Source of the DNA: Segatella buccae ATCC 33574
GTDB lineage: Bacteria; Bacteroidota; Bacteroidia; Bacteroidales; Bacteroidaceae
Direction: 5' to 3'
Assembly: GCF_000184945.1 (NCBI RefSeq)
Contig: NZ_GL586311.1
Span: 441,892-505,891, forward strand
Length of the DNA: 64,000 nucleotides
Shown in pieces: positions 8,409-18,305 of this stretch. Positions within the stretch are counted from its first letter, which is position 1; each line of letters starts with the position of its first letter. Under the pieces are notes generated by a model. The model did no database searches and was not told the DNA's origin. It saw only the letters and a program-made list of their open reading frames with translations. The position numbers and the translations under genes are program-made.

Positions 8409-8873
8409 ATGAGATTTCTGGGAAACATCGAAGCCAAGACCGATGCCAAAGGGCGCGCCTTTTTGCCGGCCGTGTTCCGCAAGGTGCTGCAAGCATCGGG
8501 CGAGGAGCGGCTTGTGATGAGAAAAGACGTGTTTCAGACCTGTCTGGTGCTCTATCCGGAATCGGTGTGGAACGTGCAGATGGACGAGTTGCGCAACAAG
8601 CTGTCGCGCTGGAACAAGCGCGAACAGCAGATATTCCGCATGTTTGTGTCGGATGTGGAAATCCTCTCCCTCGACGGCAACGGGCGCTTTCTCATCCCCA
8701 AACGCTACATGAAAATGGCGAACATCGACCAGAACATCAAGTTTGTGGGTGTAGACAACACCATCGAGATTTGGAGCAACGACCGTTCGGAACCTTTCAT
8801 GGAGCCGGAGGAGTTCAGCAGTGCTCTGGAAGAAATCATGAACAACGACTATCAACAGGCAGAACGTGATTAA
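8409..8873 (+). CDS. mraZ: Transcriptional regulator MraZ
   Basis: DNA-binding regulator at the head of the division and cell-wall cluster. The 154-residue protein has two AbrB-like halves. The first is MRFLGNIEAKTDAKGRAFLPAVF (shown in two parts: MRFLGNIEAKTDAKGR and AFLPAVF), and the second is near 80-100 with DGNGRFLIPKRY. Both carry the Asp-x-x-Gly-Arg-x-x-x-Pro pattern of the family. Operator boxes lie 48-72 bp upstream. The start at 8409 overlaps the stop of a three-codon reading frame at 8401-8412. The 3' end overlaps rsmH by 8 bp. Confidence 0.95.
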   Translation: MRFLGNIEAKTDAKGRAFLPAVFRKVLQASGEERLVMRKDVFQTCLVLYPESVWNVQMDELRNKLSRWNKREQQIFRMFVSDVEILSLDGNGRFLIPKRYMKMANIDQNIKFVGVDNTIEIWSNDRSEPFMEPEEFSSALEEIMNNDYQQAERD

Positions 8874-10008
8874 GACCGCAGAAACATATCATGTGCCCGT
8901 TCTCCTCAAAGAGAGTGTGGACGGACTGAACATCCGCCCCGGAGGCATCTACGTGGATGTCACTTTCGGGGGTGGCGGGCATTCCCGTGAGATTCTGTCA
9001 CGCCTGACGGGCGGGGCACACCTCTACAGTTTCGACCAAGATGCTGATGCGGAGGGGAATGTGATAGGTGATAGGTGGTGGGTGTTAGGTGATAATGAAA
9101 AGCCTAAAGGAGAAAAGGAAGAACGACCCGGCACTTCATCAGGTCCCAACACCTATCATCTATCGCCAGAAGAAGGAGACGAGGAAGAACAACACGACAT
9201 TTCATCAGGTCCCAACACCTATCATCTATCGCCAGAAGAAGGAGACGAGGAAGAACAACACGACATTTCATTAACACCTAACACCCAACACCTATCACCC
9301 CAGCCCTTCACCTTCGTCCGCAGCAACTTCCGTTATTTGAAAAACTGGATGCGCTACTACGGAGTAGACCACATTGACGGACTATTGGCCGACCTGGGGG
9401 TCTCAAGCCACCATTTCGATGACGAGACAAGGGGATTTTCGTTCCGCTTCGACGCTCCGCTCGACATGCGCATGAACAAACGGGGAGGACGGACAGCTGC
9501 CGACATCGTGAACGAATATGACGAAAACAGATTGGCCGATGTGTTCTACCTCTACGGCGAACTAAAAAACTCACGCCGCATAGCCGCAGCACTTGTCAAA
9601 GCCAGAGCACAGGGACGCATAGAGACAACCCAAGACTTTGTGCAGGCCGTGGAACCGCTCTTCCGCCGCGAACGGGAGAAGAAAGACATGGCCAAGTTGT
9701 TTCAGGCCTTGCGCATAGAGGTGAACAACGAAATGACGGCACTCAAAGAAATGCTGCTGGCGGCCACGGAACTGCTCAAACCGGGAGGACGGCTGTCGGT
9801 GATAACCTATCATTCGCTCGAAGACCGCATCGTGAAGAACGTGATGAAGGCCGGCAACCCAGAAGGAAAAGTGGCACAAGACTTCTTCGGACGAATAGAG
9901 ACACCATTCAGACCGGTCAACAACAAAGTGATTGTGCCCGAAGACGACGAACAACAGCGCAACCCGAGAAGCAGGAGCGCCAAACTAAGAATTGCAGAAA
10001 AGAAATGA
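8866..10008 (+). CDS. rsmH: 16S rRNA (cytosine(1402)-N4)-methyltransferase RsmH with an 80-residue in-frame insertion
   Basis: Methylates N4 of C1402 in 16S rRNA using S-adenosylmethionine. Conserved parts are all present: HVPVLLKESVDGL (about 9-21), DVTFGGGGHS (31-40, SAM binding), FDQDADA (56-62), the GLLADLGVSSHHFD region, MRMNKRGG, LKPGGRLSVITYHSLEDR and a basic C-terminus. The protein has 380 residues where about 300-310 is usual. The excess is residues 66-146, between FDQDADAEGN and FTFVRSNFRYL, and consists of low-complexity repeats of GPNTYHLSPEEGDEEEQHD. The reading frame is intact on both sides, so the enzyme is probably made. Overlaps with mraZ (8 bp) and ftsL (4 bp) indicate one operon. 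Confidence 0.93.
   Translation: MIKTAETYHVPVLLKESVDGLNIRPGGIYVDVTFGGGGHSREILSRLTGGAHLYSFDQDADAEGNVIGDRWWVLGDNEKPKGEKEERPGTSSGPNTYHLSPEEGDEEEQHDISSGPNTYHLSPEEGDEEEQHDISLTPNTQHLSPQPFTFVRSNFRYLKNWMRYYGVDHIDGLLADLGVSSHHFDDETRGFSFRFDAPLDMRMNKRGGRTAADIVNEYDENRLADVFYLYGELKNSRRIAAALVKARAQGRIETTQDFVQAVEPLFRREREKKDMAKLFQALRIEVNNEMTALKEMLLAATELLKPGGRLSVITYHSLEDRIVKNVMKAGNPEGKVAQDFFGRIETPFRPVNNKVIVPEDDEQQRNPRSRSAKLRIAEKK
9061..9303 (+). mobile_element. In-frame palindromic repeat insertion within rsmH
   Basis: About 240 bp interrupts the conserved rsmH sequence without shifting the frame. The arms 9067-9091 and 9275-9299 are a 25-bp inverted repeat with one mismatch, built from GGTGATAGGTG and GGGTGTTAGGTG words. 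Between them lie two copies of a 66-bp tandem repeat (starting near 9137 and 9203) plus a partial third. No transposase is present. The words also occur in an intergenic tract at 3969-4012. It resembles in principle the palindromic elements that insert into Rickettsia genes, but I recognise no named family. Confidence 0.75.
9137..9271 (+). repeat. 66-bp tandem repeat (22 residues per unit) in rsmH
   Basis: Two almost identical 66-bp units start at about 9137 and 9203; the third, partial unit runs into the right inverted arm. Each full unit encodes SSGPNTYHLSPEEGDEEEQHD plus one residue. The unit length is a multiple of three, so copy number can change without loss of frame. Confidence 0.9.
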
Positions 10009-10421
10009 AAGAAGACGAGATGCCGGAACAAGCGGCCGACGAAACGCTGAAACAGGTCATAGCCAAGCAGGCCACCGAAGACGAGGCACCGCTATCGAAG
10101 ACGTTCACACTGAGGAAAATCCTCGGTGGTGACATTCTCTCGGCACAGGTCATCAGAAGACAGATATGGCTGGTGCTGCTCGTCGTGGCCTTTATCATCG
10201 CCTACATCTCCAACAGATACAACATACAGAAAGACCTGATAGAGATAGACCACCTGCAAGACGAATTGCAGGATGCCAAATACAAGGCACTCTCGAGCAG
10301 CAGTCAAATAACGGAAAAAAGCCGGGAGAGCCGGGTGCTGGAACTGTTGAAAAACAACAAAGACAGTGTGATACACATCGCCGACCAGCCACCTTACATT
10401 ATTAACGTGCCGGAAGAATAA
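10005..10421 (+). CDS. ftsL: FtsL-like cell division protein
   Basis: Small bitopic divisome protein placed between rsmH and ftsI, where ftsL lies in most dcw clusters. The 138-residue product has an acidic cytoplasmic N-terminus (about 1-45), one membrane helix (about 52-70, QIWLVLLVVAFIIAYISN) and a periplasmic helix with spaced Leu/Ile from about 75 to 115, as expected for the FtsL coiled coil that pairs with DivIC/FtsB and FtsQ. It overlaps rsmH by 4 bp and ends 6 bp before ftsI. FtsL proteins are poorly conserved, so the call rests on topology and position. Confidence 0.85.
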   Translation: MKEDEMPEQAADETLKQVIAKQATEDEAPLSKTFTLRKILGGDILSAQVIRRQIWLVLLVVAFIIAYISNRYNIQKDLIEIDHLQDELQDAKYKALSSSSQITEKSRESRVLELLKNNKDSVIHIADQPPYIINVPEE

Positions 10422-10427
10422 CAGGAC

Positions 10428-12584
10428 ATGAGCAAATTTGACACCAACAAAGTGATGCCCCGCTACATCGCCATCTCTCTCGTGATGGTGCTGATAGCCC
10501 TGGCTGTCCTGGGAAAGACGGTCTACACCATGACGGCCAAGCGCAGCTTCTGGATGGCAGTGGCCGACAGGGTGAAGAAAGACTCGGTGAGCGTGAAGCC
10601 CAACCGGGGCAACATCCTTAGTTGCGACGGCCAACTCATGGCCAGTTCACTGCCGGAATTCAGAATTTACATGGACTTCAAGGCTCTCAGAGAGGCTGGA
10701 AACGACTCGCTCTGGGACGCCAAGGAAGACTCGATATGCCACGGACTGAGCCAGATATTCCCCGAAAAAACAGCCAAAGACTTCAAGCAGCAACTGGAAG
10801 AGGGACGCAAGAAGCAGAGCCGGCACTGGGCCATCTGGAGCCGGCGCATCGACTACAACACGTTCACGGAGGTGAAGCAGTTGCCCGTGTTCAACCTCAC
10901 GGCCTACCAGAGCGGATTCCACTGGGAGGAGAACAATGCCCGCAAGCGGTCGTACGGGTCGCTCGCGGGCCGCACCATCGGGGCCATGTTCGGAGCCAAA
11001 GACACGGCCCGCTTCGGTCTCGAACTCTCCTACGACTCCATCCTGCGCGGAAAGAACGGCATCGTGCATCGGCGCAAGGTGCGCAACAAGTTTCTTGACA
11101 TCACCGACACGCCCCCCATCGACGGTGCCGACATCGTGACGACCATCGACGTGGGTATGCAAGACTTGGCCGAACGGGCCGTGATAGACGAGTTGAAGGA
11201 AATCAACGGCAACGTGGGTGTGGCCATCGTCATGGAGGTGAAGACGGGCGACATCAAGGCCATCGTGAACATGGAGAAGTGTTTCGACGGCGAATACCGC
11301 GAAATCCACAACCATGCCGTCAGCGACCTGCTCGAACCGGGTTCCGTATTCAAGACAGCCAGCATACTGGTGGCCCTCGACGACGGTGTGGTGGACACCA
11401 CCTACATGGTGGAGACGGCCGGCGGTGTGTGGCCGATGTATGGCCGCGACATGAAAGACCATAACTGGAGGCGCGGCGGCTACGGACGCATCTCGCTGCC
11501 ACGTTCGCTGGAGGTGAGCTCCAACATCGGCGTGAGCCGCATCATCGACGACCACTACCGCAACAATCCGGAGAAATACGTGCGCGGCATCTACCGCACC
11601 GGATTGGCCGACAATCTGCGCATACCGCTCGTGGGGGCCACGCCGGCACGGATCAGAATGCCGCACAAGAACTCACATGGCCAATACGACAACTGGAGCC
11701 ACACGGCCCTGCCGTGGATGAGCATAGGCTACGAGACGCAGATACCGCCCATCTCGACACTGACTTTCTATAACACCATCGCCAACAACGGCAAGATGAT
11801 GCGCCCTCGCTTCGTGCAGAGGGTGGTCAAAAACGGGGAGACCATCATGGAGTTTCCACCGGAAGTGATGCGGGAACAGATTGCCAAAGAGTCGACCATC
11901 AAGACCATGCAGACCATCCTGGAACATGTCGTGAGCCAGGGACTGGGCAAGAAGGCCGGTTCGACCTCCTTTAAGGTGGCCGGAAAGACGGGAACGGCAC
12001 AGATTTCGCAGGGTGTGGGCGGTTATAAAATAGGGGTCACCAACTATCTGCTGAGCTTCGCGGGCTTCTTCCCTGCCGACGACCCGCGCTACAGCTGCAT
12101 CGTCTGCATACAGAAATCGGGGCTTCCGGCATCGGGCGGCGGCATGAGTGGCGTGGTGTTCCACCACATAGCCGAGGGCATCATGGCACAAAATCTGAAG
12201 TTGGATGTCAAGGATGCACGCGACGCGAGTTCGGTATTCCTCCCCGACGTGAAGAATGGCAACATCCTTGCAGCCGACTACGTGCTCTCGCAACTCGGTT
12301 TCAACACCATTGCCGACTGGAACGGGAGTTATGCCAACGGCAACCCCATTTGGGGACGGGCCGAGCGGAAAGGCGCTCACAAGATGGAACTCATACGGCA
12401 GAAGACATACGGCCACTCCATGATGCCCGACGTGACGGGCATGGGGGCGCGCGACGCGGTGTTTCTCATCGAGAGCCGGGGCGTGAGGGTGAAAATCACC
12501 GGCCGCGGAAAAGTGGTAAAACAGAGTCTGGAACCGGGACATCAGATCAAAAAAGGCGAAGTGTGTACCCTCACAATGGGATGA
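10428..12584 (+). CDS. ftsI: Peptidoglycan transpeptidase FtsI (PBP3) with C-terminal PASTA domain
   Basis: Class B penicillin-binding protein that cross-links septal peptidoglycan. The 718-residue protein has an N-terminal membrane helix (about 12-32) and a dimerisation domain (about 50-220). The transpeptidase domain carries the active-site SVFK (Ser about 305), the SSN motif (about 364) and KTGT (about 520). A PASTA domain (about 655-718, starting [17 protein letters not shown]) ends the protein. A PASTA tail on FtsI is common in Bacteroidetes and Gram-positive bacteria. It is the fourth gene of the cluster, with a 34-bp gap before murE. Confidence 0.96.
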   Translation: MSKFDTNKVMPRYIAISLVMVLIALAVLGKTVYTMTAKRSFWMAVADRVKKDSVSVKPNRGNILSCDGQLMASSLPEFRIYMDFKALREAGNDSLWDAKEDSICHGLSQIFPEKTAKDFKQQLEEGRKKQSRHWAIWSRRIDYNTFTEVKQLPVFNLTAYQSGFHWEENNARKRSYGSLAGRTIGAMFGAKDTARFGLELSYDSILRGKNGIVHRRKVRNKFLDITDTPPIDGADIVTTIDVGMQDLAERAVIDELKEINGNVGVAIVMEVKTGDIKAIVNMEKCFDGEYREIHNHAVSDLLEPGSVFKTASILVALDDGVVDTTYMVETAGGVWPMYGRDMKDHNWRRGGYGRISLPRSLEVSSNIGVSRIIDDHYRNNPEKYVRGIYRTGLADNLRIPLVGATPARIRMPHKNSHGQYDNWSHTALPWMSIGYETQIPPISTLTFYNTIANNGKMMRPRFVQRVVKNGETIMEFPPEVMREQIAKESTIKTMQTILEHVVSQGLGKKAGSTSFKVAGKTGTAQISQGVGGYKIGVTNYLLSFAGFFPADDPRYSCIVCIQKSGLPASGGGMSGVVFHHIAEGIMAQNLKLDVKDARDASSVFLPDVKNGNILAADYVLSQLGFNTIADWNGSYANGNPIWGRAERKGAHKMELIRQKTYGHSMMPDVTGMGARDAVFLIESRGVRVKITGRGKVVKQSLEPGHQIKKGEVCTLTMG

Positions 12585-12618
12585 CGGCCAAGAAAAGAAC
12601 AATAAAGAAAGGAAATAT

Positions 12619-14070
12619 ATGGAACTGAGCAAACTGCTGAAGAATATCAAGCCGACGGCCATTGTCGGCGATGCCGAAGTGGAAATCACCGGCATAAACA
12701 TCGACTCGCGCAAAATAGGACCGGGCCAACTGTTCGTGGCCATGAAGGGGACACAGGTAGACGGCCACCGCTTTATTTCCAAGGCCATCGAACTGGGGGC
12801 CAAAGCGGTGCTCTGCGAGGACATGCCCGAGAATACGGTTGAGGGGGTGACCTACGTGCAGGTGGCATCGACGGAAGATGCCGTAGGCCCCGTGGCCACG
12901 CTCTTTCACGGCGACCCGTCGAGCAAGCTGAAACTGGTGGGGGTGACAGGAACCAACGGAAAGACCACTGTCGCCACCTTATTATATAATATGTTCCGCA
13001 AAATGGGACACAAGGTGGGGTTGCTATCAACTGTGTGCAACTACATCGAAGACGAAGCCATACCTGCCGACCACACCACTCCCGACCCCATAGAGCTCAA
13101 CGAACTGCTGGACCGCATGGTCAAGGCGGGCTGTGAATATGTCTTTATGGAATGCTCATCGCATGCCATTGCGCAGAAGCGCATCGGTGGGCTGAAATTC
13201 ACGGGCGGACTGTTCACCAATCTCACCCGTGATCATCTGGACTATCACAAGACTTTCGAAAACTACCGCAATGCCAAAAAGGCCTTCTTTGACGGTCTGT
13301 CGAAGGACGCTTTCGCCATCACCAATGCAGACGACAAAAACGGGATGGTGATGGTGCAGAACTGCAAGGCTACCATCAAGACCTACTCCACCCGCACGAT
13401 GGCCGACTTCCGGGCACGCATCATCGAATGCCACTTCGAGGGCATGTATCTGGAAGTGGACGGCCACGAAGTGGGAGTGCAGTTCATCGGCAAGTTTAAC
13501 GTGAGCAATCTGCTGGCCGTGTATGGTGCAGCAATCATGTTGGGCAAGAAACCGGAAGACGTGCTGGTGGTGATGAGTACGCTGAAGAGCGTGAGCGGAA
13601 GGCTTGAGCCCATCCGCTCGGCTGAAGGCGTGACAGCTATCATCGACTATGCCCACACCCCTGACGCACTGGAAAACGTGCTCAGTGCCATCCACGAGGT
13701 GCTCAACGGCAAGGGACGGGTGATCACCGTGTGCGGGGCCGGCGGCAACCGGGACAAGGGCAAGCGTCCGCTGATGGCCGTGGAAGCCGTGAAGCAGAGC
13801 GACAAGGTGATTATCACAAGTGACAACCCGCGGTTTGAAGAACCGCAAGACATCATCAACGACATGCTGGCCGGCCTCAACGCCCAACAGATGAAAAAGG
13901 TGGTGAGCATCGTAGACCGCAAGGAAGCCATACGCACGGCCTGCATGATGGCACAAAAGGGTGATGTGGTGCTCATCGCCGGCAAGGGCCACGAAGACTA
14001 TCAGGAGATAAAAGGCGTGAAGCACCACTTCGACGACAAAGAGGTGGTGCGCGAAATCTTCGCCAACTGA
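12619..14070 (+). CDS. murE: UDP-MurNAc-tripeptide synthetase MurE
   Basis: Cytoplasmic ligase that adds the third amino acid to UDP-MurNAc-L-Ala-D-Glu. The 483-residue protein contains the ATP-binding [10 protein letters not shown] (about 112-121), TTPD for substrate binding (about 154), and the SDNPRFEEP motif (about 401). The Asp-Asn-Pro-Arg sequence is the known marker for meso-diaminopimelate, so the peptidoglycan should carry meso-DAP. It is followed by mraY after 85 bp; murF, which often lies here in other phyla, is absent. Confidence 0.96.
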   Translation: MELSKLLKNIKPTAIVGDAEVEITGINIDSRKIGPGQLFVAMKGTQVDGHRFISKAIELGAKAVLCEDMPENTVEGVTYVQVASTEDAVGPVATLFHGDPSSKLKLVGVTGTNGKTTVATLLYNMFRKMGHKVGLLSTVCNYIEDEAIPADHTTPDPIELNELLDRMVKAGCEYVFMECSSHAIAQKRIGGLKFTGGLFTNLTRDHLDYHKTFENYRNAKKAFFDGLSKDAFAITNADDKNGMVMVQNCKATIKTYSTRTMADFRARIIECHFEGMYLEVDGHEVGVQFIGKFNVSNLLAVYGAAIMLGKKPEDVLVVMSTLKSVSGRLEPIRSAEGVTAIIDYAHTPDALENVLSAIHEVLNGKGRVITVCGAGGNRDKGKRPLMAVEAVKQSDKVIITSDNPRFEEPQDIINDMLAGLNAQQMKKVVSIVDRKEAIRTACMMAQKGDVVLIAGKGHEDYQEIKGVKHHFDDKEVVREIFAN

Positions 14071-14155
14071 CAAGTCAGCCGACGGGCAGGCATAGTCTGC
14101 ACGCCGACGGACTAAAGGCCACTTACAATCAACATTCATCATTCAATCATAGAAT

Positions 14156-15427
14156 ATGTTATATTATCTGTTCAGATTTTTAGATCAGTTCGACATACCC
14201 GGGTCACACCTCTGGCAGTATATCTCGTTCAGGTCGTTGCTCACACTGATTCTTTCGCTCATCATTTCGGCATGGTTCGGCGAGCGTTTCATCAAATTCA
14301 TGAAACGCCGGAACATTTCGGAGACCCAACGTGATGCTTCCATCGACCCCTTCGGCACACAGAAGAAAGGCGTGCCCACGATGGGTGGCATCATCATCAT
14401 CGTGTCCATCCTCGTGCCGGTGATACTGCTGGGGCGCATGAGAAACATCTATCTCATCCTGATGATTGTCACCACCGTGTGGCTCGGATTTCTCGGATTT
14501 CTCGATGACTACATCAAGATATTCAGGAAAAACAAGGAGGGACTGAAAGGAAAATACAAAATCGTGGGACAAGTGAGCATCGGTCTCATCGTGGGTCTGA
14601 CACTCTGGAGCAGTCCCGACGCCACCATCAACGAGAATGTAGAGATACAACGGCAGGGGCAAGAAGTGGTAGTGACCCATAAATCGGAGTCGACGAAGTC
14701 GCTGAAGACAACGATTCCGTTTGTCAAAAACCACAATCTGGACTACTCGGAGCTCATGTCGTTTTGCGGAAAATACAAGACGGCAGCAGGTTGGATGCTC
14801 TTCGTTATCATGACTATCGTTGTGGTAACGGCCGTCTCCAACGGTGCCAACCTCAACGACGGCATGGACGGCATGTGCGCCGGCAACTCGGCCATCATCG
14901 GCGTGGCCCTCGGCATCTTCGCCTACGTGTCGAGTCACATCGAATATTCGGCCTATCTGAATATTATGTATATACCCGGTTCGCAGGAACTGGTGGTGTT
15001 CATCTGTGCCTTTGTGGGAGCCATGATAGGCTTTTTGTGGTACAATGCCTACCCCGCCCAGATATTCATGGGCGACACCGGGTCGCTCACCATTGGCGGT
15101 ATCATCGGGGTGTGCGCCATCATCATTCACAAGGAACTGATGCTGCCCATCCTTTGCGGTATTTTCTTCGTAGAGAGCCTGAGCGTCATCATCCAGTCCA
15201 CCTACTTCAAATACCGCAAGCGGAAAGGAGAACGCGTGCGGGTGTTCCGCGCAACGCCCATACACGACAACTTCCGCAAATTGGACTCGCAGCTCGATGC
15301 CACCAGCAAATATCTGCTGAGAGGGTGGCCGCACCGGCAATTTCACGAGTCGAAGATAACCATCCGCTTTTGGATTACGACCATCATTCTTGCGGCCATC
15401 ACCATCATCACGCTGAAAATCCGATGA
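14156..15427 (+). CDS. mraY: Phospho-MurNAc-pentapeptide transferase MraY
   Basis: Integral membrane enzyme that makes lipid I by joining phospho-MurNAc-pentapeptide to undecaprenyl phosphate. The 423-residue protein is longer than the about 360 of E. coli. The extra length is a loop at about 160-200 (rich in charged residues, EIQRQGQEVVV) between transmembrane segments, usual in Bacteroidetes. Conserved signatures are GTQKKGVPTMGG, FLGFLDDYIKI (Asp-Asp, about 120), NGANLNDGMDGMCAG (about 232) and the IHDNFRK catalytic-loop histidine region near 366. It is followed by murD after 61 bp. Confidence 0.96.
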   Translation: MLYYLFRFLDQFDIPGSHLWQYISFRSLLTLILSLIISAWFGERFIKFMKRRNISETQRDASIDPFGTQKKGVPTMGGIIIIVSILVPVILLGRMRNIYLILMIVTTVWLGFLGFLDDYIKIFRKNKEGLKGKYKIVGQVSIGLIVGLTLWSSPDATINENVEIQRQGQEVVVTHKSESTKSLKTTIPFVKNHNLDYSELMSFCGKYKTAAGWMLFVIMTIVVVTAVSNGANLNDGMDGMCAGNSAIIGVALGIFAYVSSHIEYSAYLNIMYIPGSQELVVFICAFVGAMIGFLWYNAYPAQIFMGDTGSLTIGGIIGVCAIIIHKELMLPILCGIFFVESLSVIIQSTYFKYRKRKGERVRVFRATPIHDNFRKLDSQLDATSKYLLRGWPHRQFHESKITIRFWITTIILAAITIITLKIR

Positions 15428-15488
15428 AGGAAAGACGGGAACGTATCAGAAAACAAGTGTTTAACAGACTTAAAGAAACAGGAAAGAT

Positions 15489-16820
15489 ATGAGTAGAATC
15501 GTAGTATTAGGTGCCGGAGAGAGCGGTGCGGGCGCAGCAGTCCTGGCCAAGAAAGAAGGGTTTGACGTGTTTGTAAGCGACATGTCGCTGATAAAGGACA
15601 AATACAAGAAGCTGTTGGACGATCACCACATTGAGTGGGAAGAAGGGCACCACACGGAAGAAAAGATTCTCAACGCCGATGAAGTCATCAAGAGTCCGGG
15701 CATCCCAAAGGAGGCCCCAATGGTGGAAAAACTCATCAAACAAGGAACCCATATCATCAGCGAAATAGAATTTGCCGCCCGTTACACCCACTCCAAGATG
15801 GTGTGCATCACGGGGAGCAACGGAAAGACGACGACGACATCGCTCATCTACCATATCTTCAAGGCCGCAGGCTACGATGCCGGACTGGCCGGCAACATCG
15901 GCAAGAGTCTGGCCTTGCAGGTGGCCGAAGACCCGCACGAATACTACATCATCGAGTTGAGCAGTTTTCAGCTCGACAACATGTATGATTTCCGGGCCAA
16001 CATCGCCATCCTGCTCAACATCACCCCCGACCACTTGGATCGTTACGACAACTGCATGCAGAACTATGTGGATGCCAAGATGCGCATCTTGCAGAACCAG
16101 ACAGCCGACGACAGTTTCATCTTTTGGAACGACGATCCCATCATCAAACGGGAGTTGGAAAAATATGACATCAAAGCCGTGAAGTGCCCGTTCTCCGAAC
16201 TGAAAGAAAAGGGTTCCATCGGTTACATTGAGGAGGGCGAGTACAAGATAGAAAAGCCCACACCGTTCAATATGGAGCAAGAGGAACTGAGCCTGACAGG
16301 CAAGCATAACATCTACAACAGTCTGGCGGCCGGTATCGCCACTAACATTGCAGGCATCAAGAAAGAGGTGATCCGCAAGAGTCTGGGCGACTTCCCCGGG
16401 GTGGAACACCGTTTGGAAAAGGTGTGCAAAGTGGGCGGAGTGCAATACATTAACGATTCCAAAGCCACCAATGTAGATGCCTGTTGGTATGCTTTGGAGA
16501 GCATGAAGAACCCGACAATCCTCATTCTTGGCGGTAAGGACAAAGGCAACGATTACAACCAAATCAAAGAACTGGTTAAGAAAAAGTGCGTTGGCCTTGT
16601 ATACCTCGGGGCCGACAACAAGAAGCTGCACGACAACTTTGACGCCTTGGGTATTCCGGTGCGCGACACACACTCCATGAAAGATTGTGTGGCAGCCTGC
16701 TACGAGATGGCCCGACCGGGCGATACGGTGCTGCTGAGCCCATGCTGTGCCAGCTTTGACCTGTTCAAGAATATGGAAGACCGCGGCAACCAGTTTAAGA
16801 CACTCGTAAGAAATCTGTAA
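15489..16820 (+). CDS. murD: UDP-MurNAc-L-alanine:D-glutamate ligase MurD
   Basis: Adds D-glutamate to UDP-MurNAc-L-Ala. The 443-residue protein begins with VLGAGESGAGAA, the nucleotide-binding loop for the UDP-sugar. The ATP motif ITGSNGKTTTT is at about 112, the LSSFQLD segment follows, then LNITPDHLDRY (about 175) and the NDSKATN signature (about 321). Length and motif order match the family. The gene lies between mraY and ftsW in the same direction. Start ATG at 15489 is 9 bp after a purine-rich stretch. Confidence 0.96.
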   Translation: MSRIVVLGAGESGAGAAVLAKKEGFDVFVSDMSLIKDKYKKLLDDHHIEWEEGHHTEEKILNADEVIKSPGIPKEAPMVEKLIKQGTHIISEIEFAARYTHSKMVCITGSNGKTTTTSLIYHIFKAAGYDAGLAGNIGKSLALQVAEDPHEYYIIELSSFQLDNMYDFRANIAILLNITPDHLDRYDNCMQNYVDAKMRILQNQTADDSFIFWNDDPIIKRELEKYDIKAVKCPFSELKEKGSIGYIEEGEYKIEKPTPFNMEQEELSLTGKHNIYNSLAAGIATNIAGIKKEVIRKSLGDFPGVEHRLEKVCKVGGVQYINDSKATNVDACWYALESMKNPTILILGGKDKGNDYNQIKELVKKKCVGLVYLGADNKKLHDNFDALGIPVRDTHSMKDCVAACYEMARPGDTVLLSPCCASFDLFKNMEDRGNQFKTLVRNL

Positions 16821-16931
16821 TCCGGCCCGGCTGTCGCCGGCCCCATAGCTGGATATGCCCCCCCACCACAGGTCACACACGGGCCATCAAGATGCTTAGA
16901 CTCAAAGAACAGAAACAAAAAACAAATAGAG

Positions 16932-18218
16932 ATGATAAACAAGACTTTAGGCAATATATTCAAGGGTGACAAGGTGATTTGGATGGTCTTCTTCTTCCTC
17001 TGCATCATCAGCATTGTAGAAGTGTATTCGGCCTCAAGCTCTATGACCTACAAGAGCGGAGCCTACTGGGCTCCGATGATCAAGCATACCGGTTTGATAC
17101 TCTTGGGCATAGGCGTGATGCTCGTCACACTCAACATTCAGTGTAAATACTTCAAAGTGATCACCCCCATTCTGCTTGTCATCTCTTTCATCACCCTGAT
17201 ATGGGTATGGTTTGCCGGTGAATCTACCAACGGGGCCCAACGCTGGATAAGCCTATTGGGCATTCAGTTTCAGCCCTCGGAGATAGCCAAAGGCACCGTA
17301 GTGCTGGCCACGGCACAAATATTGAGTGCCATGCAGACAGATAAAGGAGCCGACAAGAAAGCACTGAAGTTCATCCTCACTGTAGCCGGGCTCTTTACGG
17401 TCCTCATTGCCATCGAGAACCTGTCTACCGCCATGCTGCTCTGCGTCACTATCTTTTGTATGATGGTGATAGGCAGAGTGCCCACCAAGCAACTGGGCCG
17501 GTTGGCCGGCATCGCAACCCTTTGTGTGGTCATCCTCCTCTCTCTGATATGGATGGTGGGCACCGACCGTCCCGAGCCCGATGCCAACCGGAATCTCACC
17601 GAACTTGCCGGAAAGGGCAAACAAGAGCAGAATGCGCAGAATGTCGGCATGATAGGTAAAATATTTCACCGGGCCGACACATGGAAGTCGCGCATGAAAG
17701 GCTTCATGAACGACAAAGACCTCAAACCCGGCGACATCGATCTTGACAAGGATGCCCAGAAAGCACATGCCAATATAGCCATTGCCACTTCCAACGTTGT
17801 GGGTAAAGGACCGGGCAATTCCGTTGAGCGCGATTTCCTGTCACAAGCCTTCTCCGACTTCATCTATGCCATCATCATCGAAGAAATGGGCATCGAAGGA
17901 GCCTTCTTCGTGGCTATGCTCTACATCATCCTCCTGTTCAGAACGGGAAAAATAGCCAATCGCTGCGAAAATAACTTCCCGGCATTCCTTGCCATGGGAC
18001 TGGCTATCATGCTTGTCATACAAGCCCTGTTCAACATGCTTGTGGCCGTAGGTCTCGCCCCTGTGACCGGACAGCCGTTGCCGCTCATCAGTAAAGGTGG
18101 GACCTCCACGGTCATCAACTGTGTTTATATCGGCGTGATTCTGAGTATCAGCCGGTCGGCCAAACGGAAAGCCATCCCACAAGAGGCTACCGGCGGAAAT
18201 ATCCTTGGAACTGCCTAA
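16932..18218 (+). CDS. ftsW: Peptidoglycan polymerase FtsW (SEDS family)
   Basis: Multi-spanning SEDS glycosyltransferase that polymerises septal lipid II together with FtsI. The 428-residue protein has about ten hydrophobic segments. It also has a SEDS-type motif WISLLGIQFQPSEIAKG at about 101-117 and a large periplasmic loop at about 215-300. Near the end are the AVGLAPVTGQPLPLISKGG region (Pro-Leu-Pro-x-x-Ser-x-Gly-Gly), the family hallmark, and TSTVINC. It is followed by murG after 87 bp, where a second promoter may lie. Confidence 0.95.
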   Translation: MINKTLGNIFKGDKVIWMVFFFLCIISIVEVYSASSSMTYKSGAYWAPMIKHTGLILLGIGVMLVTLNIQCKYFKVITPILLVISFITLIWVWFAGESTNGAQRWISLLGIQFQPSEIAKGTVVLATAQILSAMQTDKGADKKALKFILTVAGLFTVLIAIENLSTAMLLCVTIFCMMVIGRVPTKQLGRLAGIATLCVVILLSLIWMVGTDRPEPDANRNLTELAGKGKQEQNAQNVGMIGKIFHRADTWKSRMKGFMNDKDLKPGDIDLDKDAQKAHANIAIATSNVVGKGPGNSVERDFLSQAFSDFIYAIIIEEMGIEGAFFVAMLYIILLFRTGKIANRCENNFPAFLAMGLAIMLVIQALFNMLVAVGLAPVTGQPLPLISKGGTSTVINCVYIGVILSISRSAKRKAIPQEATGGNILGTA

Positions 18219-18275
18219 TATGGAAAAAGGGGCACATTTCATACGTCAAATAGTGCTGATAATAAAAAAAATGAT

Positions 18276-18283
18276 TACTTTTG
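18276..18283 (+). promoter_or_regulatory. Possible internal -7 box before murG
   Basis: TACTTTTG fits TAnnTTTG and lies 22 bp before the murG ATG within a locally AT-rich gap. No clear TTTG at -33, so this may only be a secondary promoter of the cluster. Confidence 0.4.
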
Positions 18284-18305
18284 CAACTAAAGAATAAAAG
18301 CTATT

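Noticed and set aside
9137..9271. CRISPR-like repeat array
   Set aside because: The units are adjacent with no spacers, lie in a coding frame, and number only two and a part. This is a tandem repeat.
14071..14155. Missing murF as a sign of deletion between murE and mraY
   Set aside because: The gap is only 85 bp and clean; murF lies outside the cluster in many Bacteroidetes, so this is ordinary.
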